Assembly: GCA_003971905.1 (NCBI GenBank)
Contig: RSEE01000098.1
Span: 7,501-71,500 of the forward strand
DNA from: Moniliella sp. 'wahieum'
Taxonomy: Eukaryota > Basidiomycota > Moniliellomycetes > Moniliellales > Moniliellaceae
DNA length: 64,000 nucleotides
Reading direction: 5' to 3'
In this document: in pieces, positions 48,601 to 59,330 of the stretch
Layout of the letters: each line of letters starts with the position of its first letter
How positions within the stretch are numbered: position 1 is the first letter of the stretch
The notes under the pieces: model-generated
What the model was told of the DNA's origin: nothing
Database searches by the model: none
The model's input: only the letters and a program-made list of their open reading frames with translations
Program-made: the position numbers and the translations under genes

Positions 48601-50190
48601 AGAGCTGCACTCGGTCGACAAGGTACTCTTTTCCGTCCGACAAAGTTGGCGCAAGCCAATGAGAATCTGTTGGCGCATACACCTCGGTTACAGCGTGCCA
48701 TGGCGCGCTGGCAAAAATCCTTCACGGCCGCTGGCCATCCTTCTCCTCGTCCGCGGCCTTCGCACCCCCCGTCTCGCGGGCAGCAGAACGGCAAGGAGGG
48801 AACCCAAGATAATAAAGGCAAGAAGAAAGGGCAGTTTTCTTACGCCTCCCGTTCTGGCGTGAACCTTTCTCTATGTACTGGGCGGCCCTTCACCACATTT
48901 TCCGTCTGCACCACTTGATTCAAAACAACCGTCGCGAACTGGGGAAACAGACACGTTCATGCCTCTTTGACCCGGCCTCCGCGCCCAACGGTTCAAACCT
49001 ATCTTGCGCACCTGCCTCCCAGCCCCCTCCTGCCGCGCCTACAACGCAATCGGCTACCCAAGCCCCGTACCTGCCTCCTGCTGCTGGATGGGGGGGCGTG
49101 CCGTTCCCATCGAGCGGCTGGACAGGGACAGGGACGATGGGGGGACGTCAATGACAGGTGATCAGCGTATGGATCAGATACCGCTTCCTATTCCTCCGAT
49201 CGAGGGACAAGCAACCAATGGTGGGTGGAACCGGGGGGGTTACAGAGGACTGGGCCAAGTTGCTCATGACTGATGGTCTGGGAATCGAATCGCTCAACAA
49301 CCTTTTCTTCCCTGACCTCTACCCGCCCACTGCACCGCACATGTCCCCTTCCACCTCGCTCGGATCTCAACCGGGTTCGGATCTCAACCGGGTTCGGGAT
49401 CTCAACCGGGATCGGGATCGGTAGATATGTCACCTGGAGCATGGCAGGCTGCGCACCAGGCGCTTTCGCAGCCTCTAGGTGCGGACCTACAAGATCTAGC
49501 ACACCTGCGGACGTTGTACTCGCCTGTGCCCGATAACCAGACATGGTTCCCGCCGCTACCCGAGCCGGACACGAGGGCGGCCGGGACCGCGGCTGTGCCC
49601 GCCGCATCGGGGACAGGGACCGAGGGGGACGCAGCTGCCTTGGCGCTGCACCGGGGCCGACTGGTGTTGCAGGTAGCCTTGTTGCGCAAGGCGTTTGCCG
49701 GGTACGGGCCCTACGGCCCAGCCAAGACGTATGCCGCGTATGGCCCGACGGGGCACGCGTACGACGTGGTGGTCAGTGGCAGTCTGTGGGACCGGCACGC
49801 GGGCGGATATGCTGGTGCGCCTGGTGGTGCGTCTGGTGCGCGCGCTGGAGCAGGTGGAGCGGGTGGGGCAAGGAGGGAGCAGCGTGCTGGGCCGAGCACT
49901 GGGCCCGGTGCTAGTGCGACGCCCGGCGGGCAGACGGGGAGAGCGAGTCGGACCCAGGGATGGCGGAGGAAGCAGAGGAGGATGGCCATGGCCCGAGCGC
50001 GATCTTGAATGTGCTCGGGGTGCTGCGGCTGCACGTGTACCTGCGCGAGGCGCTGTATGGGCAAGATGGCGGGGCGCAGATCCCAGCGGCGGTGGGGTCG
50101 GACGAGCAGATGATGCGGGTGCTGCCCACGCTCGCCGCCTTGGACGCCGACAGCGCGCTGACGATGCTCTTCCCCACGCTCGAGCTGTAG
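45680..50190 (+). CDS. C2H2 zinc-finger transcription factor with fungal-trans domain and polyQ
   Basis: Probable nuclear regulator. After [12 protein letters not shown] come two adjacent C2H2 fingers: [20 protein letters not shown] ending in RIH, then (one frame over) [20 protein letters not shown] followed by CH (about 45750-45902). A poly-Gln run (45935-45995) and poly-Ser follow. The middle region resembles the fungal-specific transcription-factor domain: [20 protein letters not shown] near 46880-46940 and, after an intron (47178-47325), [20 protein letters not shown] near 47640-47700. The C-terminal third (48,900-50,190) is Pro/Ala/Gly-rich and ends [17 protein letters not shown] at 50188-50190. 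Many frame changes. Fingers plus this domain resemble Adr1/Klf1-type regulators; target genes unknown. Splitting into two genes cannot be fully excluded. Confidence 0.7.
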
Positions 50191-50637
50191 CGGGCGGATG
50201 AGGATGGAGTGGAGAGGAATGGCATGGCATGGCATGGAATGGAGTGGAGTGGAGTGGAATGGAGTGGATTGGAGTGGTTACAGCCTCGAGGGATGGGGAG
50301 CAGAGAAGCGTATATAACCAAGGCTTCGCGTGAAGGTCAAGGCCGCCGCAAGGGTTGAAACGCGCATCGGGCGGGTCACGTGCGCGCTGGCCGAGCGGCG
50401 GTGAAAACCGGGAGCACCACACGACACACTGCCCCGTGCCCACCAGCCCATTTCATTGTCACCGACTGGTCACACTCACCCGTCAGTCCCACTCCCACTC
50501 CCACTCTCACGCTCTCTCGCACCGCCTCCTTGGCCTCGACGCGCCCTCCTCCTTCCTCCTCCTCTCCCTCTTCCTCCTCCTCTTCCCCTTCCTCCTCCTC
50601 TTCCTCCTCCTCCTCTCCTCCCCGCATCCCCTCCCCC
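50191..50637. other. intergenic with GGAATGG-type repeats
   Basis: Begins with GGCAT/GGAGT-type pentamer repeats (about 50215-50280) directly after the upstream stop, has CACGTG at 50377-50382, then a TCC-rich strand-asymmetric run (50545-50635) up to the next ATG. No gene. Confidence 0.45.
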
Positions 50638-53143
50638 ATGCCCCCCCCCGCACGCACCCCGCCCGCTGCGCCCCCGACACCGAGGCCGACGACGAGTGCT
50701 CGTCCGACAGCGACCACCACGGCACCCTCTCCACCGCCTTTGACCGTCTGCTGGCCACCGTCGTCGCGCCTTCTCCCGGTCCTCAGTCGCCCATCGCCGC
50801 CCGCGGCCTGGCCGCCGACCTCTACACCCCTCCTGCCGGCTTGACGCTTCGGCCTGCGCGCTCCGACCCGCCTGTCCCTCCCTCCTCCAGTCCACTCAAA
50901 GGCAAGGGCAAGGCCAGGGACAGGGACAGGGACAAGGGCAAGACCAAGCGCACCGACTGGGCAAGCGACAACGACACGAGCAAGATCAAAAGCAAAGGTC
51001 AGACCAACGGCGGAGTCCTGCCCGTCTCGCCGTTACGTCTTCCTTCTGCCTCGGATGCGTCCTTGCCCTTGACCTTGTCGGCGCCCAACCCGCCGCCTTC
51101 GTATAAGCGCGCACGCTCCTTGGCTGCGCGCCTGTTCTCCAACCCGCCCGCGCGCTTCCCCGTCCGCTCCTCCGACCCGCACACGCAGCAGGCCTACTTG
51201 CCGCCGACGCAGGAAGTGCCTGATCCTGAAACCGAAGGGGAAATGCTCTCCACCACCGGGGTCGGGGGGACAGTGTTCAGGCCACCTTCGTCTTCGCGCC
51301 AGCCTTGGAGCTACGCTGGGCGTGGACCGCCCTTGTCTTTACCGCAGTACGGCACGTTGCCTGGACGCCGACGAACACGAACTATCTCTGAGGTGAGTGG
51401 GTACCATGCCGGTCATGGGTGGTGGTACAACCTCATTCGTCCCCCGGCCAGCACGGTGGAACGCTGGCTCGATTCTTGGTCCCAGAGGTGGACGATGCTT
51501 GTGGTTGTACCCAGTTGCATTGTACGTGTCTTCTTTTTTCTTTTTTTCTTTTTTCTTCCTTCTTGGCCTTTGTCCTCGTCCCCCCCCAGCCCGATGCAAC
51601 ATATGGACAGGACCGCGACTGAATCGTGAAGACTGACAAGAGGGACCCTTTGCTTGTGTTCTTGCCAGGTGTGGTTCTGGTGTGCCGTGCCTTTTCCCAA
51701 GTCGAGTCCGACTGACCCTAATGGTCCTTGGTGTGCGGGGCCCACTCCGCCCCCCTGGTGTTATCCCACTCTGCCTATGGGAGCGACCGCACCCATCTCG
51801 TCGTCGACAGCGCTGGAGCCGGACCGGTTGGCACCGAGCCTTGCGCTACAAGTGCAGACGTTTGTCCGTCTCTGGTTTGCCAAGGTGCTGGAGGCGACGT
51901 TGGTGCCGAGTCTGTTTGTGTCGGAGCCAGTTCCGCCAGTAGACGCCAACTTTTGGTTTTTCCTCATTTTTTACTATGGGCTGTACTGTGCGGTGGGGCT
52001 GCTGTGGATCACGCAGCTCTTTACGCTGTACCGGCTCAATTGGTGGCCCAAGGCGTTGGGAGCCAAGATTTCCTACACGTTTTTCTGGGTGGCCTCGTTG
52101 GGCGCTGGGTACGCGCTGCATGAACTGGACCTCTACCGGCACGCGGACGAGCCGGATGGAGACTGGGACTGGGAAGGCGATGACGTGCAGTGGCAGCGCA
52201 AGACCATGTGGGTGGGACTGGCATTTGCAACGATGGCCATGCCTGCGCTAGTGTGTTTTGTAGGTCTTCGTCGTTCGGGCCGGCAACGGCACAGTGCGAT
52301 GCTTACCGATCTCCAACGCACCTTTCTCGCGCGCCAATTTACACGCCGCATCCCCGCGTCGTACACGCGCTTCCTGTGGTTCATGTTGGCGATTGGGCTT
52401 GCGCTCGGTGCACTGGTTCTGGGGCAGGCGTATGCCTCGGTCTACCTCTCCACCCTGCCGCACTCGGGGATCGAAGGCACGGCGTACGTTGCACTGTGGC
52501 AGATGACCGTCACGCTCTTGACGCTGGTGAGCAACTGGGTGCTACGTCAACGCGTTCGCAGTCGCGCGTTGAGCTTTGTGTTCCAGTACTACTTTTCCTC
52601 ACGTACTTCATCTTTTATCGCAACTTGTTTGCGCGTCTGCAGTCGTTCAACCAGTTTGCGCTGTTGCAGCTGCTGTCGTCGTTTTGGGTGTGCATCTGGT
52701 ACCCGCTCTGCATGTCTGGTGCGGCGCACCGGATCGTATCCTTCTTTGACCCGCACCCGGTTTCATGGGAAGAACACGTGGAAACGATCGGGCTATCGAT
52801 CTACCTGCGCAACCTGGCGCAAAACACCACCATGGTCGCCTTTCTGGGCTGGGTGTCCATCCTCCACTTTGGTCCGAACCAAGCGCTCTACCCGTTCTTT
52901 GCATTTGACGATCGCTACGAGTACTCCAAGACCATGCTGGGTGCGTCGGCGATTTGGGGCTCGGAATTGGCCTCGGCATTTGTCGCGCGCTTTCTGTGCA
53001 AACAAGTGTTTGCCGTGGACGTGACCAATTTGGGATTGGGCGATTTGCGCGCCTACCCCGAACTGGTGCCCACTTGCCTCTGGACATCGGTCCATGTCCT
53101 GATGGACATGCTGCTCTTCTTGCTCAAACTCAATTTTCGTTAA
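50638..53143 (+). CDS. conserved fungal multi-pass membrane protein of unknown function
   Basis: The ATG at 50638 is followed by a C9 run where one indel brings the Asp/Ser-rich segment (about 50680-50740) into frame. The cytosolic N-terminus is Pro/Ser/Lys-rich to about 51,400. The membrane part starts RPPASTVERWLDSWSQRWTM and, across a 147-nt intron (51522-51668), continues as VWFWCAVPFP. Helices: FFLIFYYGLYCAVGLLWITQ, ISYTFFWVASLGAGYALHEL, MWVGLAFATMAMPALVCFVG, FLWFMLAIGLALGALVLGQA, YVALWQMTVTLLTLVSNWVL; then (frame change near 52600) FLTYFIFYRNLFARLQSF, LQLLSSFWVCIWYPLC and TMVAFLGWVSILHFGPN. It ends VHVLMDMLLFLLKLNFR, TAA at 53141-53143. I recall similar uncharacterised fungal proteins, but no function. 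Eight or more helices; no catalytic motif seen. Confidence 0.8.
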
Positions 53144-53503
53144 TCGGAATGGCAATGGCAATGGCAATGGTAAGGACGAGACCACTCCTCACGCACCATG
53201 CATCTCCCAACGGCATCCGGTCGCGACCTCTATCGCTTAGGCGCTTATACCCCTTCGACCCTACCCCACCATCCATCCCCCCCACCCCCGCTTCCAACCT
53301 TATCCTCATCCTCATCCGCATCATCATCCTGATCCTCATGTTCACCTCCTCCGTTTCCGCACAGCACAAGAGAACCAGTACCAATGCCCCAAATATACAT
53401 TGTGTGTCAAGCAAGGGCACACAGAAGAAAGAGAAAGAGACAAGCAGCGCATAAGGCGCATAGAAGCGTCCCAGGCCCGTAGAACCGGACGGGAGATAGA
53501 TAC
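53144..53503. other. 3' flank; no gene
   Basis: Begins with a GGCAAT hexamer run (53147-53169) and holds TCATCC-type repeats near 53300-53340. Nothing else seen. Confidence 0.4.
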
Positions 53504-53708
53504 GTTGTGTTGTGTTGTGTTGTGTTTGTTGTGTTGTGTTGTGTTGTGTTGTGTGGTTGTGTTGTGTTGTGTTTTGTGTTGTGTTGTGTTGTGTTGTGTT
53601 GTGTTGTGTTGTGTTGTGTTGTGTTTGTTGTGTTGTGTTGTGTTGTGTTGTGTTGTGTTGTGTTTTGTGTGTGTTGTGTTGTGTTGTGTTGTGTTGTTGT
53701 GTGTTGCG
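53504..53708. repeat. GTTGT pentanucleotide minisatellite, about 40 units
   Basis: Nearly pure (TGTGT/GTTGT)n array with occasional one-base expansions, between convergent genes. Its translations look like long Cys/Val runs but are repeat artefacts. Confidence 0.95.
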
Positions 53709-53817
53709 TGCGCCCGGACACGCCTCGAGGTGGCACACGCACGTCGCCATCGTCATCTACGCGCAACACGGCGTGTGCTGCGTCGCTGCGCAGGCGGTAG
53801 GGGAGGGTGCTCTTAGA

Positions 53818-54405
53818 TCAGGCCGTCTTGGCCTGCTGGACGTACGCGGGCGGAGGGACCTGGAGGCGGCGGGTAAGCGTAGTCGGTCTCCTCGGGCGGC
53901 GGGCCGGGCGGGGGCTTGACCCACGCGGCGGCTGGGGCGGTGGAAGGGGCAGGCCGGGAGGTGGGGAGAAGGCAGAGGGAGGGAGGAGATGGCGACGACG
54001 GCGCTGCAACAGCACGATCGCAGCCAGCGCCACGAAAAAGACGCCAATCAAGACACCGATCCCTGTTGCGCCCAAGCGAGCACCCACACAGCGGAGAGAT
54101 GGAGGCAGTCAGTGCTGCTTGCCATACGCCGTGGACAACAGTGGGAGGGCAGCCGAACAGGACGGAGGGCAGGTGGGGCATGGGAGGAGACAGACGGACG
54201 TACCAATGCCCCACTTGGCCGCGCTGCCAAGACCACACCAGCCGTAGCCGGTGCCAAAGGCGTCCTCGTAGCACGTGCGTTTCGCCAGCGTCGGCATCTT
54301 CCCGGCGGGTGCGGGGCAGGCGGCGGGCAAGACGCTCGAGATGGCGAGCGACGCGGCGAGGTTGGTGAGCAACGCAGCCGGCGTGGCCGCCTCGCACCAC
54401 AACAT
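53818..54405 (-). CDS. small single-pass membrane protein, Cys-containing ectodomain and Pro-rich tail
   Basis: Unknown protein of about 135-140 residues. From the ATG at 54405: a hydrophobic N-terminus (TPAALLTNLAASLAISSVLP) that could be a signal peptide, then an ectodomain with four Cys (CPAPAGKMPTLAKRTCYED, TGYGWCGLGSAAKWGIG). A 141-nt intron (54203-54063) leads to a membrane helix (GVLIGVFFVALAAIVLLQ) followed by RRRRH and a Pro-rich cytosolic tail. The tail switches frame at least twice; the alternative frame reads KPPPGPPPEETDYAYPPPP. It ends YVQQAKTA with TGA at 53818-53820. Topology (Cys-rich outside, Arg stop-transfer, PPxY-like tail) is common in fungal surface sensors, but no family is recognised. 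It shares a 142-bp promoter with the J-protein gene. Confidence 0.55.
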
Positions 54406-54547
54406 TAATTGGCACCGATCCGATTGCCGTGACGCTTAGCTTAACCCCGACGGTGCACATCACGTGCCCCGGCGTTAGCGCTTAGCCTTGGTGCGATCAC
54501 CTCGTTGCCGCTCGCATGATGCTGATGGCCAATACTGGCTTGCTCCC
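54406..54547. promoter_or_regulatory. 142-bp bidirectional promoter
   Basis: Separates the divergent ATGs of the single-pass membrane protein and the Hlj1-like gene. Contains ATCACGTGCC (CACGTG at 54461-54466) in the middle and a direct repeat of ACGCTTAGCTT / GCGCTTAGCCTT (54432 and 54478). Confidence 0.5.
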
Positions 54548-55706
54548 ATGTCCACCTCCCCCCCCGCCACGCCCCCCCGCGCGCACACCTCCGAGCAAGA
54601 GCTGCTGGTCCAGCAGGTGCACGCCGCCGGCGACGACCACTACCACCGCTGTCTCGGCGTGGAGAAGGCCGCGCGCGCCCGTCGAGATCCGCAAGGCGTA
54701 CCGCAAGCTCGCTCTCCAGCTGCATCCCGACAAGAACAGTGCGCCCGGTGCAGACGAGGCATTCAAGCGCGTGCTCAAGGCGTTTACCGTCCTTTCCGAT
54801 GTGGAGCAGCGAGCGTTGTGGGATCAGACGTTGTCGTCTCCTCTTGGGCCTCGTGCGGCGCGACAGGCAGGTCCTTCGTTCGCCCCTCCCGACTTTGGTG
54901 CTCCGGATGAACTCTTCACTGCCTTTTTCGGCCCCGGCAGCGTGCCGTTCCGCTTCTCTTCCCCGGGCATGCGTCGTCGCCGTCCGCGGGCAGGGACGAT
55001 ACGGACGATCTGCCCCTACCTCTGCCTGCTGCTTCTGCTTCTGCGCGCGACTTCCAGCGTCGTGGGCGTGGTACCAACCCCCAGCCCGCCGAGCCCAGTT
55101 GGTCTCACATTTTGATCCAGGTCATCCCCATTCTGTTGATTGTGGCGTGTGTGTGTGTTGTGTGTACGCCGCATCTGTTTGCGCCTCCCACGCCCGAGTT
55201 TCGCTTTGCCCCCAGCGGGCGCTACACCCGCCACCGCTTTAGTGCGCGCAACGGCGTGTCGTACTACGTTGACCCGGCCCAGTTCCGGAAGGCTACAGCT
55301 GCGCTGGGCCGTCCCAATGGCTTAACTTCTTCTCCAGCCTTCGCCACTTTGAGCAGCAGGTCGAGTCGCACTATGCTACCAACCTGGTGGCGGAATGTGA
55401 TCGAGCACGCAAGGTGCAACAACGCAGGTTGTGGAAGGCGATGGGCTTGGATGGAACGCCGGTAGGTACTCTTTCTTGTGCGGGGCAGTGGGGCCGGAGA
55501 TGCGGTTTGGGTTTGAGTTGAGTTGCTTAGCTGACGTTGTTATTAATTGTCGTTGTTGTTGTGGTGATGGTTGTCCTTGTCCTTGTCCTTGTCCTCGTTC
55601 TTGTTCTTGTTCTCCTTTTTTCTGCCAGGCGGACCCCAGTCGGGTGACCCGGATCCGCTCCGAGCGCTTCGAAGCGTGTGAGCGGCTGCAAGATTTTCAG
55701 CAGTAG
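54548..55706 (+). CDS. HLJ1: Hlj1/DNAJB12-type ER membrane J protein
   Basis: Tail-anchored ER co-chaperone whose J domain faces the cytosol and recruits Hsp70 for ER-associated degradation. From the ATG at 54548: [19 protein letters not shown], then (frame change near 54680) [20 protein letters not shown] with the HPD motif, and [21 protein letters not shown] Phe/Gly/Pro linker follows. The membrane helix is [20 protein letters not shown] (about 55107-55165). The C-terminal DUF1977-type region reads [15 protein letters not shown] and, in other frames, a [20 protein letters not shown] block. An intron (about 55462-55628) leads to a last exon encoding [21 protein letters not shown] at 55704-55706. 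The architecture is diagnostic. Frame changes near 54680, 54990, 55325 and 55415. Confidence 0.85.
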
Positions 55707-56616
55707 GACGCCGTTTCAGTGGATCCGGTTTGGCCCCTGGATAACGACCTACCTGTGCGTGCGTAGACGGCGTGCGGGATTTGGGCCAAGATGGCTAGAT
55801 GGCCAACTGAACGTTGACCATCGATCGTCCGCTGGCATCTACAACTACGCTGTGCTGGCCGAATGCAAATGCGGACGTTCCAGCTGGGCGTTGCGCGGTC
55901 GGGTCGGGGCACTCGCAGGGTTCTCTGCCGGGCCTCTCCGCACGGCATTTCCTCCAACACGCTGGGCTCAGTTGGTGTCCTGTGTCATGTGTCCTACCCC
56001 CTCCACGCCGCCGCGCGCGTGGTCCACCTCTCTACATGCAGAAAGCCGATCTGAATCCTTGCGCCCCAAACCGCATTCGGCAAGAACTCAGATTCCAAGA
56101 GGAGTACACTGTGCACACGGTCCACTGCGGCTGTGGCGAGTGACTAGTAGTGATCCCGTTGCCGGGTATCAAAGTGATCCTCCCTGGCAACTGGCGACTA
56201 CCGCTCCCCCACCATTTCCCATTTCCCTACCCCTTTCCCATTCCCCATTTCCCATTTCCCACATGTCAAGTCGATATCTGATACCCCTGGGATCCCCCCC
56301 CTACCCCACGTCGCCAGAGGCCTCGGGCCATTCAAAATGCGACCGCTATGCCTCACATGGGCGCACCCACGATCCTTTTGCCTGCTCTTCTTCAACTTGA
56401 GCTCAAGCTTGAGCCTTAGCATCAGCGCCTTGAGCGCAGAAGCTTGAGCCGAGACAGAAAATTTAAACTGCCACATGCTCTTGCTGAAATTTGATCGTCT
56501 GTTTGTTCAATGTGAGATCTGAGAGATTCGGGACGTCGAAAGCTTGGTTGGGCCTTTGCTTTGACATGGGACTCTCGGGGCTGTCGGTCCAGCCACCAAC
56601 TACCTAGGTCTGCACC
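55707..56616. other. intergenic; CCATTTCCC repeats; no gene
   Basis: 900 bases. CCCATTTCCC-type repeats occur at 56210-56262 and a CTTGAGCTCAAGCTTGAGCC quasi-palindrome at about 56395-56415, related to the AGCTTGA repeats elsewhere in the window. No gene seen. Confidence 0.4.
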
Positions 56617-58787
56617 ATGCCATCTACACGGGACCCAACTGACGTGTCGAAAGACACGGAAACGGAAACGGAAACGGGGACGAAGACTGGGACGGGGACG
56701 GGGACGAGCGTGGTGCGACCGGAGGGTGGGTACCCACTGAGCTTGCCCGAGTACCTGCGCTACGGGCGGCAAATGATTTTGCCTGGGTTTGGACTGGAAG
56801 CGCAGCTGCGTCTTCGGTGTGCGCGTGTGCTGGTGGTGGGTGCGGGCGGGCTGGGGTCCTGTGATCCAGCAGCTGGCCAGTGTCGGCGTTGGTCACATCA
56901 CCGTCCTGGACCACGATACAGTCGAGATGTCCAACCTCGCGCGCCAGTTCCTCCACACTGAGGAGAGGATCGGGATGCCCAAAGCCCAGAGCGCCGCCAT
57001 TGCGTGTCAAGCGTACGTCCTCCCTCTCTCTTCTTCCTCTTTCTCTTTCTCTTATTCCTCTTGCTCTTCTTGCTCTTGCTCTTTTTTCCCTTACTTCCCT
57101 GCCCTACCTCGGCCGTACTAACACCTGTGTTCCCTCTCGCTACCGCTGCCCCGGTCTTGTATGGTCCCAGGATCAACTCACACATCACGGTGGTGCCACG
57201 GGTCGAAGCACTGCTTCCGTCGAATGCGCTGGGCTTGGCCCAAGACCACGACCTGCTCCTCGACTGCACCGATAACCCCCCACGCGGTACACGCTCTCGG
57301 ACGCAGCCGTGTTGGCAGACAAGATGCTGGTCAGTGGAGCAGCGCAAGGCATGGAAGGTCAATTGGCCGTGTGGAACCGGTACTTAGATTTGGACCAACA
57401 CGTTGTGCCCCCCGCTCGGTACGCTCATGCCTTACCACCTACCCGTCCCACCGTCTTGCCCGGTTCCAATACGAATTCCGATTCGGGTACGGGACTGGGT
57501 TTGGGTTCGGGTTCGGGTTCATCCTCTGCCCCTGTCTCGGCTTCTGCCTCTGCCTCTGTGGCAGCTGTGCCAGTACCAACGATGGAAGCGGTGCGTGCGC
57601 ATCGGCTTGCCTCGCCTCGTGGTCCGTGTTATCGGTGCATGTTCCCACAAGCGCCGAAAGCGGAGAACGTGCGGGACTGCAGCGAGACTGGTGTGGTGGG
57701 CAGCATAACCGCCCTGGTTGGGGCAGCGCAAGCGACTGAGGCGGTACGCTTGCTAGCGCGGATCGGGGACGAGTACACGCTTAGTGCGGTGCCTGTTTCT
57801 GTACCTCCGCCTGGGGGGAAAGCCCACGCGCAAGCGCGTACCGATGCAGGTAGTTTGATCCTCTTCTCGCCCTTTGCTTCGCCCTTTTCGCCTTACCGCT
57901 CCATCCGTCTTCGTCCACGTCGAATCCAGACGTGCGTCTCATGTGGCGATCCAGCCCAGGTACCTGTACCCGCCTCCACCCCGGCCGGACCAACCACAGG
58001 TACAACCACAGGTACAACCACGGGTACAGCTACAGCCGCGCCGGGCGTGTCACGTGGGAGCACGATCGAAGATCTTGAACAGGTAGACTACGTTGCGTTG
58101 TGCGGAACCAAGTGTGGTCCGTATCCGAACCGTGCGGGGCTGGATCGTTTGCAACCTGCGGATGTGGTGCCGGTACCTTCTCATTCTGATTGTCCAGTGG
58201 TGTATGTTGACGTGCGTCCGCGTGAGGAATTTGGTATTGTCAGTTTACCTGGCTCGTTCAGTACGTCCCTTTATCTTTGGCTTTGGCTTTGGCTTTTTCG
58301 CTTGCGCTTTCGTCCCCGCTCCGACTTTTGGCTAGGCTTTTAGTTTGGTTTGGTTGGGGTGGGGCGGAGGTGCGTTTTCTTGCGGGACCGAGTGCCGGTG
58401 CTGACCTGGGTTCTGCTTGTTTGCTTGTTTGTTTGCTTGTTTGGTTGTTTGGGTTGCTTGCATGTCAGACATACCCATGGACCAAGTACGTCGCTCACCT
58501 TGCGCTGTGGTGGAGGAGATGCGCGCCCTGTTTCCGCCCGGGACCAAAGCGGGGGAAGTACGTCTGGTCTGTCGGAGGGTAACGACTCGCTCGAAGCTGC
58601 GCATACGTTGAGCGAGGCCGAGACGGGAGCAGGTCAAGGACAAGGACAAGGACAAGGACAAGGACAACACCCAGGACAAGAGCAACAGCAACAGCAACAG
58701 CGACAGCCTGCGCTGAGGTTGATCGATGTGCAAGGTGGTCTGCAAGCGTATGCGCGTCAAGTGGATCCCACCTTTCCCATTTACTAA
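56617..58787 (+). CDS. UBA4: Uba4/MOCS3: E1-like adenylyltransferase plus rhodanese domain
   Basis: Activates Urm1 by adenylation and sulfur transfer for tRNA wobble-uridine thiolation (and MoCo synthesis where present). The N-terminus has [15 protein letters not shown] repeats. The E1 domain: [31 protein letters not shown] (nucleotide loop), [20 protein letters not shown] and [18 protein letters not shown]. Intron 1 is 57013-57170. Then [33 protein letters not shown] (zinc pair), [20 protein letters not shown] with the catalytic Cys, and CVSCG (second zinc pair). The rhodanese domain starts [20 protein letters not shown]; intron 2 (58261-58468) follows; the VCRRGNDS active loop (58568-58591) has one extra G. 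Between it and the final [18 protein letters not shown] is an unusual Gly-Gln/poly-Gln insertion. Stop at 58785-58787. Confidence 0.92.
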
Positions 58788-59330
58788 GTGCTGAGTGCTG
58801 AGTGCGGAGTGCGGAGTTGAGTGCTGAAATGAATGGGAGCGATGGGAGCTGGAACACGTGCGCGGGGAGGGGGCGAGGAACAACCAGCTGCCCATGGATC
58901 ATTGGTACGATGTCGATTATCGATTGTCATACCTTGGGGCGTGCCAGCTTTGCCCTCAAGCTTCAGTTGCTATATCTCTTTGTGTGTGATCCTGATCGCC
59001 TGAGCCTTTTTCATCCCACTGCTCATGCCTCTCAGACCTCAAGAGGGAAGAACTTTGATCGAATTGGATAGTGGAGCGACCATGCAGAAGACAAAAAACC
59101 TAGTAGTAGCATAAGGCGAGGGTGGGGGGAGGGCATACCATAGGGCAAGACGATGGTAAACCGGTGGGGACAAAACGCACATCCTCAGTGGGTACTCAAA
59201 AGAGTAGTAGTAGCGAGGTAGTATAAGTATACCTTGTTTGTTTGAGTTTGTTTTGTTTAGTTTCGTTTGAAGCCCACCACAGCTCTGTACCATCCGCTGC
59301 ACGTTGCACGTATTGTGCGCTCTGGCGCTA
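58788..59330. other. convergent intergenic region
   Basis: Starts with GAGTGCTGAGTGCGGAGTGC-type repeats (58788-58825). No gene seen. Confidence 0.4.
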
